From assembly GCA_011774835.1 (NCBI GenBank), contig JAACAK010000046.1, positions 1-64,000 of the forward strand: a DNA stretch of 64,000 nucleotides. Direction: 5' to 3'. This stretch comes from Candidatus Kutchimonas denitrificans (GTDB taxonomy: Bacteria; Gemmatimonadota; Gemmatimonadetes; Palauibacterales; KS3-K002). This document shows positions 35,269-43,201 of the stretch, one piece after another. The notes beneath the pieces were generated by a model that saw nothing but the letters and a program-made list of their open reading frames with translations, made no database searches and was not told the DNA's origin. Positions within the stretch are counted from its first letter, which is position 1, and every line of letters begins with the position of its first letter. Both the position numbers and the translations under genes were made by a program.

Positions 35269-35889
35269 ATGAACGAGTCACAGCAGCTCCGCGATCTCGA
35301 GCTCGACGCCTTGAAGGAAGTCGCGAACGTAGGCGCCGGCCATGCCGCCACGGCGCTCAGCCAGCTGACCAACCGCCGCGTCATGATCGACGTGCCCGAG
35401 GTCGCGGTCTGCCCCATCGAGGAGGCCGCCAACGCCGTCGGCAACGGGAATTCCGTCGTGGCCGCCGTGCTGATGCACGTCCTCGGCGACCTGACGGGGC
35501 GCAGCCTCTTGTTGTTCGAGAAGGAGTGCGCGATGCGGCTGGCTCAGATGCTCCTCGATCGAGAAGAGAGCGCCAGCCGGGTATTCGGGGAGCTGGAGCA
35601 GTCATCCATCAAAGAGACGGCCAACATACTGACCGGCGCGTACCTGAACGGATTGTCCGATCTTCTCGGTTTGATGCTAATCCCGTCGGTCCCCAGCCTG
35701 GCTGTGGATCTGTGCGGCGCGATCCTGTCGACCACGTACCTGAACTTCGGTCACGATCGCAGCTACGTCATAATCCTGGATACGCGGTTCAAATTCGAGC
35801 CCGGCGAATCGAGCATGGAGGGTCATTTCGTCCTGCTGCCGGACCCGGCGAGCCTGCGGGTGATCCTGAAAGCGGCACGGGTAAAGTAG
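35269..35889 (+). CDS. cheC: CheC-type phosphatase
   Basis: A 206-residue CheC homologue that dephosphorylates CheY-P and in other systems is enhanced by CheD. Both active-site signatures of the D/S-x3-E-x2-N kind are present: DALKEVANVGAG (residues about 12-23) and SSIKETANILTG in the second half. That makes it a two-site CheC rather than a one-site CheX. CheD is encoded 10 kb downstream in the same operon, consistent with a CheC-CheD pair. Confidence 0.92.
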   Translation: MNESQQLRDLELDALKEVANVGAGHAATALSQLTNRRVMIDVPEVAVCPIEEAANAVGNGNSVVAAVLMHVLGDLTGRSLLLFEKECAMRLAQMLLDREESASRVFGELEQSSIKETANILTGAYLNGLSDLLGLMLIPSVPSLAVDLCGAILSTTYLNFGHDRSYVIILDTRFKFEPGESSMEGHFVLLPDPASLRVILKAARVK

Positions 35890-35892
35890 GGC

Positions 35893-38613
35893 ATGGCAAA
35901 AGCCGTTCACTCCGAGGGCGATCTCCGAGTTCTGCGGGCGCTCTCGAATCGTATCGACCCCGGTGACGCGGGCGCGTTCAACAACCTGGGCGTCGTGTAC
36001 TATCAGAAGGGGCTGTTCGAAGAGTCGATCGAGCAGTTCCGGCGCGCGCTCGCCATCGATCCCAAGATGGAGGTGGCGCGCCGCAACCTCGACATCGCCT
36101 ACCATCAGACCGGCTTCTACGACCGACAGATCGCGGGTCTGCTCGAGCGGCTCCGTGGCGACGAGTCCGACGACGACGCGCGCATGAAACTAGCCGAGGC
36201 CTACCTGCAGACCGGACGTGCCGACGACGCGATCGGTCATTACGAGACGCTGATCGCGAAGCGGCCGGGCGACGTTCAGGTGCTGGTCAAGCTGGGCACG
36301 GCCGAGAAGAGCCGCGGCGAGCTGAAGAAGGCGATCGACTGGTTCGAGCGGGCGCGGCGTGTCGACCCCGAGCGCCCGCTGGTCTACCTGCAACTGGGCG
36401 AGATCCTCTACAACCAGGGGATGAACGAAGAGGCGATCGCCCACCTGCGAAAAGCGCTGAAGTTGAACCCGGCGATCGCGGAGGCTCACCACCTGTTGAG
36501 CTTCGTGTACGGCGACATCGGGGATACCGAACGCGCCTCGCAGCACGCGCAGCGGGCGGCGGAGCTGAATCCTGCGGCGACGAAGGCTCAGACCAACCTG
36601 TCCCTCGATCGCTACAGCTCGGCGCGCTACGTCGAGCTGACCGGCAGCGAGGATCCGACGCTGTCCACCGACGGGAAGCAGGCGTTCGCCCACTACAGCC
36701 TGGGTGTCGCGTTCCGCGCCCGCGGCCTGTACGAGGAGGCGCGGCGCGAATTCCAGCGGGGACGCGAGGCCGGCGAGGACGAGGCCCTGCTGGACCAGGC
36801 GGAAGCCGAATTGGCTCTGTTGGAGGGCGATGCCGAGGGTGCTCTGCGCCGCTATGACAAGCTCCTCGCCGCGACGCCCGAGAGTCCGAAATTGTGGAAC
36901 GAGCGCGGCGTAACCGTGCACCAGGTGGGACGCCTGGATGAGGCCGAGGAGTGTTACAACCGTGCGCTGCGGATCGATAGCGGCTATGCCCTGGCCTGGA
37001 ACAACGTGGGGGTTCTGAACGCGCACCGCGTGGACACCGCCGCCGCCGAACGGGCGCTGCGGCGGGCGCTCGACGCCCGGCCCGAGCTGGACGACGCGCG
37101 GCTGAACCTGGGCCTGTTGTGGATGAAGAACGGTCGGCACGACGCGGCGCTGCAGCTCTACAGCGACATGCTGCGGGCGGACCCGCAGCGTGCCGATGCG
37201 TGGAACGGCCTCGGCTCGGCGCTGATCGCGCTGGGACAGCTGGAGGAGGCGCGTAACGCCTTCGCCCGGTCGGTGGAAGCGAACCCCAACTATCCGCCCG
37301 CCCGCTACAACCTGAGCTTCGTCCTCGCCCGTCTCGGTGATCACGCGGGTGCATTGCGTGAGACCAAGGCGGCACTCGAGCTCGACCCGTATTACACGGC
37401 ACCGCGCTACAAGCTGTCCATCGATCTTCAATACGAGGCCGGCGATGTCTGGGCTCCCGAGCTGGCTGCCCCGGAGCGGGTGGAGCCGCGTGGCCCCGGG
37501 GTTCGCGACTTCCGTTTCGATCCCGGCGAGCTGGAGAGCGTCTTCCAGGAACTGGACGTCGGGGAAGAGGCGCCCGATGAGGCGGCCGAGGAACGCCCGG
37601 TCGCCGAGGACCTCTTCGCGCTGGCCCGGGATTACCTGGCCAACGGGATGTACGAGCGCGCGCTCGCCGAAGCGACGCACGGCGTTCGTGAAGGTGGCGA
37701 CGCCGTCGAGGGCGCCCTGATCATCGGCGAAACGTACTTCCAGCGTGGGCTGCACGGCGAAGCGCTCGAGCGATTCCGGAAGGCACGCGCCGCCCGACCG
37801 GACGATACCAACGCGTTGGCGGGGGTCACGCGCTGTCTCTTGCAGCTCGATCGGCTGGACGAGGCGCGGGAGGTGGCTGAAGAGCTGCAGCCGCTGGCGG
37901 GAGCCAACGTGGAGCATCTGCTGATCGTTGGCGAGGCGTTGACCCGTGCGGGGGAGGCGAAGCGGGCGGTCGAGGTGCTCGATGCCGCTGCCCAGCTCGC
38001 GCCTGCCGATCCGGTCGTGCATCGCCACGTGGCACAGGCCGCACTGGCCGTGGGAAACCGACGGCGGGCGAAAGACGCCTATCGGAAAGCCATCGCCGAC
38101 GACCCCGACTTCGCCGCGGCCCGGGTCGAGCTCGGACGGATCCTGATCGACGAAGGAGCGTACAGAGAGGCAGAAGGCGAGATCCAGCAGGCGCTGGAGC
38201 TGATGCCGACTTACGCCGAGGCCAGTCTGGTGTTGGCCGATCTGATGGCGCGCCAGGGTCGAACGCGCGAGACGATCAACCTGCTGGCCGGGATGCTCCA
38301 ATCGCAGCCCTACAATCCCGAGGCTTTGGAGCTGCTGGGGGAATCGCTGGCCAAGGAGGGGAGGCGCAGAGATGCCGAACAGGCTCTGTTGCGCGCCGTC
38401 CGTTTCGACCCCGAACGACCGACCGCGCTCTTGCGGTTGGGTGAGCTGGCGGGAGAGTCGGGCCGATATCGGGAGGCATTGGGCTACTGGCGTCGCCTCA
38501 TAGAGCTGGATCCGGACAGCGAGGTCGCCGCCCGGGCTCGGATCCAGGCGCGTATGACGTTGGGTGGTGCCCAGGGTTCGCTCGAGGGTGCACCGACGGG
38601 GAGTGGTGCCTGA
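35893..38613 (+). CDS. Large tetratricopeptide-repeat protein
   Basis: A 906-residue protein made almost entirely of TPRs, some twenty in number, each recognised by the A-x3-L-G-x2-Y-x3-G-x3-EA-x4-AL-x3-P spacing. A more acidic, Pro-rich break occurs around residues 515-575, between two TPR blocks. There is no signal peptide or membrane helix, so it is cytoplasmic. It starts at ATG 35893, three bases after cheC. In this setting it is probably a scaffold for proteins of the chemosensory/polarity system. The partner cannot be read from sequence. Confidence 0.85.
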   Translation: MAKAVHSEGDLRVLRALSNRIDPGDAGAFNNLGVVYYQKGLFEESIEQFRRALAIDPKMEVARRNLDIAYHQTGFYDRQIAGLLERLRGDESDDDARMKLAEAYLQTGRADDAIGHYETLIAKRPGDVQVLVKLGTAEKSRGELKKAIDWFERARRVDPERPLVYLQLGEILYNQGMNEEAIAHLRKALKLNPAIAEAHHLLSFVYGDIGDTERASQHAQRAAELNPAATKAQTNLSLDRYSSARYVELTGSEDPTLSTDGKQAFAHYSLGVAFRARGLYEEARREFQRGREAGEDEALLDQAEAELALLEGDAEGALRRYDKLLAATPESPKLWNERGVTVHQVGRLDEAEECYNRALRIDSGYALAWNNVGVLNAHRVDTAAAERALRRALDARPELDDARLNLGLLWMKNGRHDAALQLYSDMLRADPQRADAWNGLGSALIALGQLEEARNAFARSVEANPNYPPARYNLSFVLARLGDHAGALRETKAALELDPYYTAPRYKLSIDLQYEAGDVWAPELAAPERVEPRGPGVRDFRFDPGELESVFQELDVGEEAPDEAAEERPVAEDLFALARDYLANGMYERALAEATHGVREGGDAVEGALIIGETYFQRGLHGEALERFRKARAARPDDTNALAGVTRCLLQLDRLDEAREVAEELQPLAGANVEHLLIVGEALTRAGEAKRAVEVLDAAAQLAPADPVVHRHVAQAALAVGNRRRAKDAYRKAIADDPDFAAARVELGRILIDEGAYREAEGEIQQALELMPTYAEASLVLADLMARQGRTRETINLLAGMLQSQPYNPEALELLGESLAKEGRRRDAEQALLRAVRFDPERPTALLRLGELAGESGRYREALGYWRRLIELDPDSEVAARARIQARMTLGGAQGSLEGAPTGSGA

Positions 38614-39746
38614 TGCCGATCGAGGGTTCGCTACGTGAGTTCGCGCTCCACGACATCTTCCAGCTGCTCCACCTGTCGCGGAAGACGGGCGAGTTGGAAA
38701 TCAGACGGGAGCCGTCGGGCGCTCGCGGCGTAGTCGTGTTCAACGGGGGAGCCGTGGTGGGCGCAGAGGTGGATGAGGAAACGCCGCGCCTGGGGTACAT
38801 GCTGCTCAACGCCGGCAAGATCACGGAAGCCGACCTTCACCGAGCTGACCAACTGCACTCCGAGCAACCGTCTCGAAGCTGGGCCGACATCTTTGGATCG
38901 CTGGCCGTGATGGAGCCGGAGGATTTGGAGCAGTACATGAAGTTTCAGGTCGAGGAGTTCATTTACGAGATCCTTGACTGGCAGGACGGTCGCTTCTGGT
39001 TTGGCGAGCGCCCGGTTCAAGAATCGGAATGCTTCACGTGGATACCGGTCGAGTCGCTGCTCATGGAAGGTGCGCGGCGCGCCGATGAGCTGTCGCAACT
39101 GTCCACGGCCATCGAAGGCCGTCACGCGGTACCACGCCTGTCCGAGCGCGCAGCGAGCGAGAACAGTGTCCTCGACCTGAAACCGGATGAGTGGGAGATA
39201 CTGGGTCGTGTCGATGGCGTGAGCGACGTGAAGTCGATTGCCACCACCCTGGGGAGAAGCGAGTTCGACGTCAGCAAAGTGGTTTCCACCCTGGCCGAGC
39301 GTGGGTTGTTGGAGATCAGCTCGCAGGACGGCCTCCGAACTCGGCCACCGCACGAGACCATGCTGGATCGCGTGGCCGACCTGATCGAGCGTGGACAGCT
39401 CGCTGAGGCGGGCGACAAGCTGGCCTCGGTCCTCGACGCTCTACCGGAGGAGCCACGTGCTCACTATCTGGGCGCGCGAATTCTGGAGCGGGAAGGGAAG
39501 CTGAACGAGGCGGTAGCCGGCTACGAGAAGGCGCTGAGTCTGGATCCGTTGGCAGCCGAGGCGCGGGAGCGACTCGGGCTGGTGAAGCTGAAGCTGGGTG
39601 ATATCGAGGGTGCCTCGCACGAATGGAAGGCGTATCTGCGCATGGCGGCCGATACCCCGGAGCGGCGGCGCGTGGAGCGAGCGATGACCGCGCTGCATGA
39701 TCTGGAGATCGTACTGAGCGAGTTGGATGGAAGAGAGCACCCGTAG
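38613..39746 (+). CDS. PATAN/DUF4388 protein with C-terminal TPR (copy 1)
   Basis: A 377-residue protein. The N-terminal 170 residues form a DUF4388/PATAN-like domain: EGSLREFALHDIFQLLHLSRKTGELEI, GRFWFGE and ESLLMEGARRADEL. A winged-helix-like stretch (about 185-235: VDGVSDVKSIATTLGRSEFD) follows, then a TPR-like region. PATAN domains in cyanobacteria are linked to pilus-based phototaxis, which fits this operon. It starts at the TGATG junction with the TPR gene and overlaps the next gene by 20 bases. It is paralogous to the gene at 43185. Confidence 0.82.
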   Translation: MPIEGSLREFALHDIFQLLHLSRKTGELEIRREPSGARGVVVFNGGAVVGAEVDEETPRLGYMLLNAGKITEADLHRADQLHSEQPSRSWADIFGSLAVMEPEDLEQYMKFQVEEFIYEILDWQDGRFWFGERPVQESECFTWIPVESLLMEGARRADELSQLSTAIEGRHAVPRLSERAASENSVLDLKPDEWEILGRVDGVSDVKSIATTLGRSEFDVSKVVSTLAERGLLEISSQDGLRTRPPHETMLDRVADLIERGQLAEAGDKLASVLDALPEEPRAHYLGARILEREGKLNEAVAGYEKALSLDPLAAEARERLGLVKLKLGDIEGASHEWKAYLRMAADTPERRRVERAMTALHDLEIVLSELDGREHP

Positions 39747-40539
39747 GTCGCTCGAGGAGCTGAGCGCCGAGGTCGCGTCGAATCCGAACTCGACGGCGTT
39801 CGTCGAGCTCGCCGCGGCATACCGTGCGCGCGGTGATCTCGAGCGCGCCATGCGCCTCTGCCTGCGCGGCCTGCAGCGACACCCAACCCACGTGGAAGCC
39901 CACTTCGAGCTGGGCCGGATCTACGAAGCGAGGGGCGAGCGCGAGCTGGCTCTCGATGAATGGGGCGTCGTGCTGCAGCTGGCACCCGAGCACCTGAACA
40001 CGCGGCTCACGCTCGTTCGGCTGTATCTCGACGAGGGCCGGCAGTCCGACGCGACGGCCGAGCTGGAACGGGCGGAGACGATCGCGCCCGGCGACCCGCG
40101 TTTGAACGAGTTCCGCGGCCTGCTGGACTCCGGTCTTGCGCCGCCGGAGGCCGAGGGCGAATCCGGAAACGGCCGCGGACATGTGTTCGAGTCCCTGGGC
40201 GAGGATCATCCGGGCACGCTCGGCATTCTGCTGGTCGATGCCGAGGGTGAGATAATCGAGAGCCACATGCCGGCGGAGAACGGGGATGTTCAGGCGGCTC
40301 TGGGTACGGACTTGATCGAAGCGCGGGCGGAAGCGGAACGGGTGGCGTCGTATCTGCAGCTGGGCGAGCTGAAAGGGATGGTGGTAGAGAGCAAGAGTGC
40401 GCGGCTCACGGTTTCGCCGGTGGGACGGGATGTGGTCATCGTCGCCACCCGCACGGATCTGCCCGCCGGACAGGCGGCCCTCGTCGTGCAGCGGGCTTGG
40501 GATCTGGCCGAGTCGTACCTGAGCAACCTGAATCGGTGA
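39727..40539 (+). CDS. TPR protein with C-terminal Roadblock/LC7 domain
   Basis: A 270-residue protein. The first 135 residues have three or four TPRs (ELAAAYRARGDLERAMRLCLRGL, ELGRIYEARGERELALDEW). The C-terminal 110 residues resemble a Roadblock/LC7 domain (LGILLVDAEGEIIES, SARLTVSPVGRDVVIVATR), the fold of MglB, the GAP for the polarity GTPase MglA. The start overlaps the previous gene. It is the first of three consecutive Roadblock-type genes directly upstream of mglA. Confidence 0.75.
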   Translation: MEESTRRSLEELSAEVASNPNSTAFVELAAAYRARGDLERAMRLCLRGLQRHPTHVEAHFELGRIYEARGERELALDEWGVVLQLAPEHLNTRLTLVRLYLDEGRQSDATAELERAETIAPGDPRLNEFRGLLDSGLAPPEAEGESGNGRGHVFESLGEDHPGTLGILLVDAEGEIIESHMPAENGDVQAALGTDLIEARAEAERVASYLQLGELKGMVVESKSARLTVSPVGRDVVIVATRTDLPAGQAALVVQRAWDLAESYLSNLNR

Positions 40540-40901
40540 TGGATACGGGCTACGGGGATCTATTGGCTGACGTGATGAAGCAGCCCGGTGTGCGGGGTGC
40601 TCTCGTCGTCGCGGTGCGCGACGGACTGGTCGTCGACGGCCGGGTCCACGTCGGTGTGCGTGGCGACGCGGCGGCGGCGTTGGCCGCCGCGCTGTTTCGC
40701 CGGGCCCGCCAGGCGACATCGAACGGCGAGGGGCGGATTCGTTTCGTCGAGGTCGATGCCGAGCAAGGCCGGATCATGATGGCGGGCCCCGAGGCGGTGG
40801 CCCTGCTGGCCGTACTCGAGACGCGGGCCAACCCCGGTCAGGTGCGGCTCGCGGTACGCCGCGCCGCCGACGAGCTTGCGGCTATGGAGGGAGCGAAGTG
40901 A
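40539..40901 (+). CDS. Small Roadblock/LC7-like protein
   Basis: A 120-residue protein. The pattern DVMKQPGVRGALVVAVRDGLVVDG followed by a helix and RIRFVEVDAEQGRIMMAG resembles a Roadblock/LC7 fold. ATG 40539 is in the TGATG junction; GTG 40536 is possible. It overlaps the next gene by GTGA. Probably a regulator or subunit of the MglA/MglB module. The fold call is moderate because the domain is short and divergent. Confidence 0.65.
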   Translation: MDTGYGDLLADVMKQPGVRGALVVAVRDGLVVDGRVHVGVRGDAAAALAAALFRRARQATSNGEGRIRFVEVDAEQGRIMMAGPEAVALLAVLETRANPGQVRLAVRRAADELAAMEGAK

Positions 40902-41389
40902 CCGGTCAGCCGAACCTGCGGCAGATCCAGGACGCCTTCTCCGGGCCGCTGGAAGATTTCGTCCGAGAATCGGGCGTCAGGCTGGCGGTTCTCATCAACC
41001 GCAGCGGCCAGGTCCTGGCCCAGGTCGGGTTCGACCGCGTATTCGATCTGGTCGGTGTGGCGTCGCTGGCCGCGGGGATCAACGCCTCGAGCCGGGCGCT
41101 GGCCAATCAGCTGGGCCAGGAGGAGTTCGAGCACCTCCACCACGCCGGGCGCCGGCGGCAGCTCTTTTTGGGACACTTCGAATCGGCCGCCGGCCAGCTG
41201 ATGGTCGTCACCGTGTTCAACGATGAATCCTCGATCGGTCTGGTGCGTGTCTTTTTCGAGGAGTTCGTGAAGCAGATACAGCGACTTCCGGCGATGGATG
41301 CCGCGCGAAGAGCGGTGCAGGCTCGCGATTTCGAGGCCGAGCTGGAGACCAGCCTCGATCGATTCTTCCAAGACCTGATAGGCGGCTGA
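40898..41389 (+). CDS. mglB: MglB-like Roadblock/LC7 protein
   Basis: A 163-residue Roadblock/LC7 protein. The strand-helix pattern VRLAVLINRSGQVLAQVG ... SLAAGINASSRALANQLGQ ... LFLGHFESAAGQLMVVTVFNDESSIGLVR is typical of MglB, which is the GTPase-activating partner of MglA in Myxococcus and others. It has an additional helical C-terminus (about 120-163). It lies two bases before mglA and is the most MglB-like of the three Roadblock genes. Confidence 0.82.
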   Translation: MTGQPNLRQIQDAFSGPLEDFVRESGVRLAVLINRSGQVLAQVGFDRVFDLVGVASLAAGINASSRALANQLGQEEFEHLHHAGRRRQLFLGHFESAAGQLMVVTVFNDESSIGLVRVFFEEFVKQIQRLPAMDAARRAVQARDFEAELETSLDRFFQDLIGG

Positions 41390-41391
41390 TC

Positions 41392-42033
41392 ATGTCGCTA
41401 GTCAACTACGCCACTCGGGAGATCACCTGCAAGATCGTCTACTACGGGCCCGGGCGATCCGGCAAGACGACGAACCTGCAGTATATCCACAGCCGCGTGC
41501 CGTGGGACCGGAAAGGCGAGATGGTCTCGCTCGCCACCGATGCCGACCGAACGCTCTTCTTCGATTTCCTTCCGCTGGAGCTCGGTCGGATCTCCGGCTT
41601 CACCACCCGGTTCCAGCTCTATACCGTGCCGGGCCAGGTCTATTACAACGCGACGCGTAAGCTGGTGCTGCAGGGTGCGGACGGGGTCGTTTTCGTGGCG
41701 GACAGCCAGAAGTCGCAGATCGATGCGTCGCTGGAGTCGTTTCGCAACCTGCACGAGAATCTGCTCGAGCACGGCATCGATATCCGCGACATCCCGGTCG
41801 TCATTCAGTACAACAAACGAGACCTGCCCAATGTGTTCAGCATCGAGGAACTGGAAGAGGAGATCAACTTCCGCAACGTCCCCAGTTTTCCCGCCTCCGC
41901 CCTCTTGGGAGAAGGCGTTTTCGACACCCTGCGCTCGGCCAGCGAGGGCGTGCTGAAGAAGCTCGCCAGCAAGCTGGACATTACCGCCGACGTCCCCGCG
42001 TCCGAGGAGGCGCCGAGTGACGGATTCCGTTGA
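41392..42033 (+). CDS. mglA: MglA-type small Ras-like GTPase
   Basis: A 213-residue GTPase that marks a cell pole and controls motility machinery in bacteria such as Myxococcus. Motifs: P-loop GPGRSGKTT (19-27), G3 variant TVPGQ with the MglA-specific Thr-Val-Pro in place of DxxG, and NKRD for guanine specificity. A C-terminal extension of about 15 residues is Glu/Pro rich. It overlaps the next gene by 17 bases. Its position among che genes and next to mglB supports a polarity or motility role. Confidence 0.95.
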   Translation: MSLVNYATREITCKIVYYGPGRSGKTTNLQYIHSRVPWDRKGEMVSLATDADRTLFFDFLPLELGRISGFTTRFQLYTVPGQVYYNATRKLVLQGADGVVFVADSQKSQIDASLESFRNLHENLLEHGIDIRDIPVVIQYNKRDLPNVFSIEELEEEINFRNVPSFPASALLGEGVFDTLRSASEGVLKKLASKLDITADVPASEEAPSDGFR

Positions 42034-43201
42034 TCCGAAACTGACCTTCGACTCCTTCGTCGTCGGGCCCGAGAACCGGCTCGCCTGGGAGGCCGCCCGC
42101 ACGGCCGCGGAGTTGCCCGGTTCCGCCTATAATCCGCTCTTCATCTACAGCGACACGGGACTCGGCAAGACCCATCTGCTCATCGCCATCGCCAACCGGG
42201 CTCGCGAGTTGCACCCCGAGGTCGAGATCGCCTACACACCCCTCGAGCAGCTGTTGCGCCAGCTGCAGGGCCAGAACGGCGAAAGCGAGGACTACCGGTC
42301 GACGGAGATCCTGCTCATCGATGACCTCCAATTTATCGGCCCGAAAGGCGAGAGCCACCAGATCCTCTTCCACCTGCTCGATCACCTGCTGATGTCGGGC
42401 CGGCAGGTCGCCCTCGCCTGCGATCGGCCGCCGCTCGAACTGGGCGAGCTGGATGACCGCTTGCTGTCGCGCTTCAGCGGAGGTCTCGTGGTCGACATCG
42501 GCCGACCGAACCTCGAGACCCGGCGTGCTATCCTCGAGCTACGGCTCGCCGCCGTCGACGCGTCGCTTCGCCCCGAGGTCATCGATGCCATCGCGCGCCT
42601 CGCGATCGAGAACGTCCGCCAACTCAAGGGGGCTCTCAATCGCGTGCTCGCCGCGCAGAAGTCCGAGAATCGCGACGTCACCGCCGACGAGGTGGACCGA
42701 CTGCTCGCCGACGTCGTCTCCGACCCCGAATTGCCGTGGCTGGCCGAAGCGAAGCAGCAGACGGGGGCCGAATTCGATGACTTCCTCGCCGATGTATCCT
42801 CTGCCGTCGAGGAGGCGCTCGGCGCGCCCAAGTGGAGGGAGGATCTGGCGAGGGCGATACTGAAGTGGGAGTCGGAGGGTTACGAGACCAAGCGGCTCGA
42901 GATGTTCCTCGATGGCGAGGAGGCGATCGATTCCGAGCAGGTGATCGCCGCCTACGAGCGAGATGTGGAGAAGCTGAGGTCGATAGAGGAGGAACTGCGT
43001 CGACTGGGAACGGAGCTCCCTCAGGATGGCAGTCTGCGGGATCCTGACCGATGCGATGCGCTCCGCGCGCTGCTCGCCGATGTCCAACGTTCGGATTCCG
43101 CCATCGACGACTTCTTCCTCGACGATGAAAAGATCATTTGGGAGTGGCCGCTGAACGAGGGTCGGCTGATCGAAAGCTGGGACGATGGCGATAAAGGGTA
43201 G
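42017..43201 (+). CDS. DnaA-type AAA+ ATPase lacking the DNA-binding domain
   Basis: A 394-residue protein with the AAA+ core of DnaA and no domain I or IV. Walker A SDTGLGKTH (45-53), Walker B LLIDDLQFI (about 99-107), arginine-finger region DDRLLSRFSGGLVVDI (about 146-161) and sensor II NVRQLKGALNR (199-209) are all close to DnaA. The DnaA-box-binding helix-turn-helix is missing. Instead residues 245-394 are acidic and helical, with a WESEGYETKRLEMFLDGE block and a short coiled coil. GTG 42017 follows GAGGAGG and overlaps mglA; the operon context suggests a nucleotide switch in polarity or chemosensing. It is not the replication initiator. Confidence 0.85.
   Translation: MTDSVDPKLTFDSFVVGPENRLAWEAARTAAELPGSAYNPLFIYSDTGLGKTHLLIAIANRARELHPEVEIAYTPLEQLLRQLQGQNGESEDYRSTEILLIDDLQFIGPKGESHQILFHLLDHLLMSGRQVALACDRPPLELGELDDRLLSRFSGGLVVDIGRPNLETRRAILELRLAAVDASLRPEVIDAIARLAIENVRQLKGALNRVLAAQKSENRDVTADEVDRLLADVVSDPELPWLAEAKQQTGAEFDDFLADVSSAVEEALGAPKWREDLARAILKWESEGYETKRLEMFLDGEEAIDSEQVIAAYERDVEKLRSIEEELRRLGTELPQDGSLRDPDRCDALRALLADVQRSDSAIDDFFLDDEKIIWEWPLNEGRLIESWDDGDKG

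Noticed and set aside
42017-43201. Annotation of the DnaA-like protein as the replication initiator
   Set aside because: No domain I or IV, no dnaN or recF beside it, and no DnaA-box cluster or AT-rich unwinding region seen.
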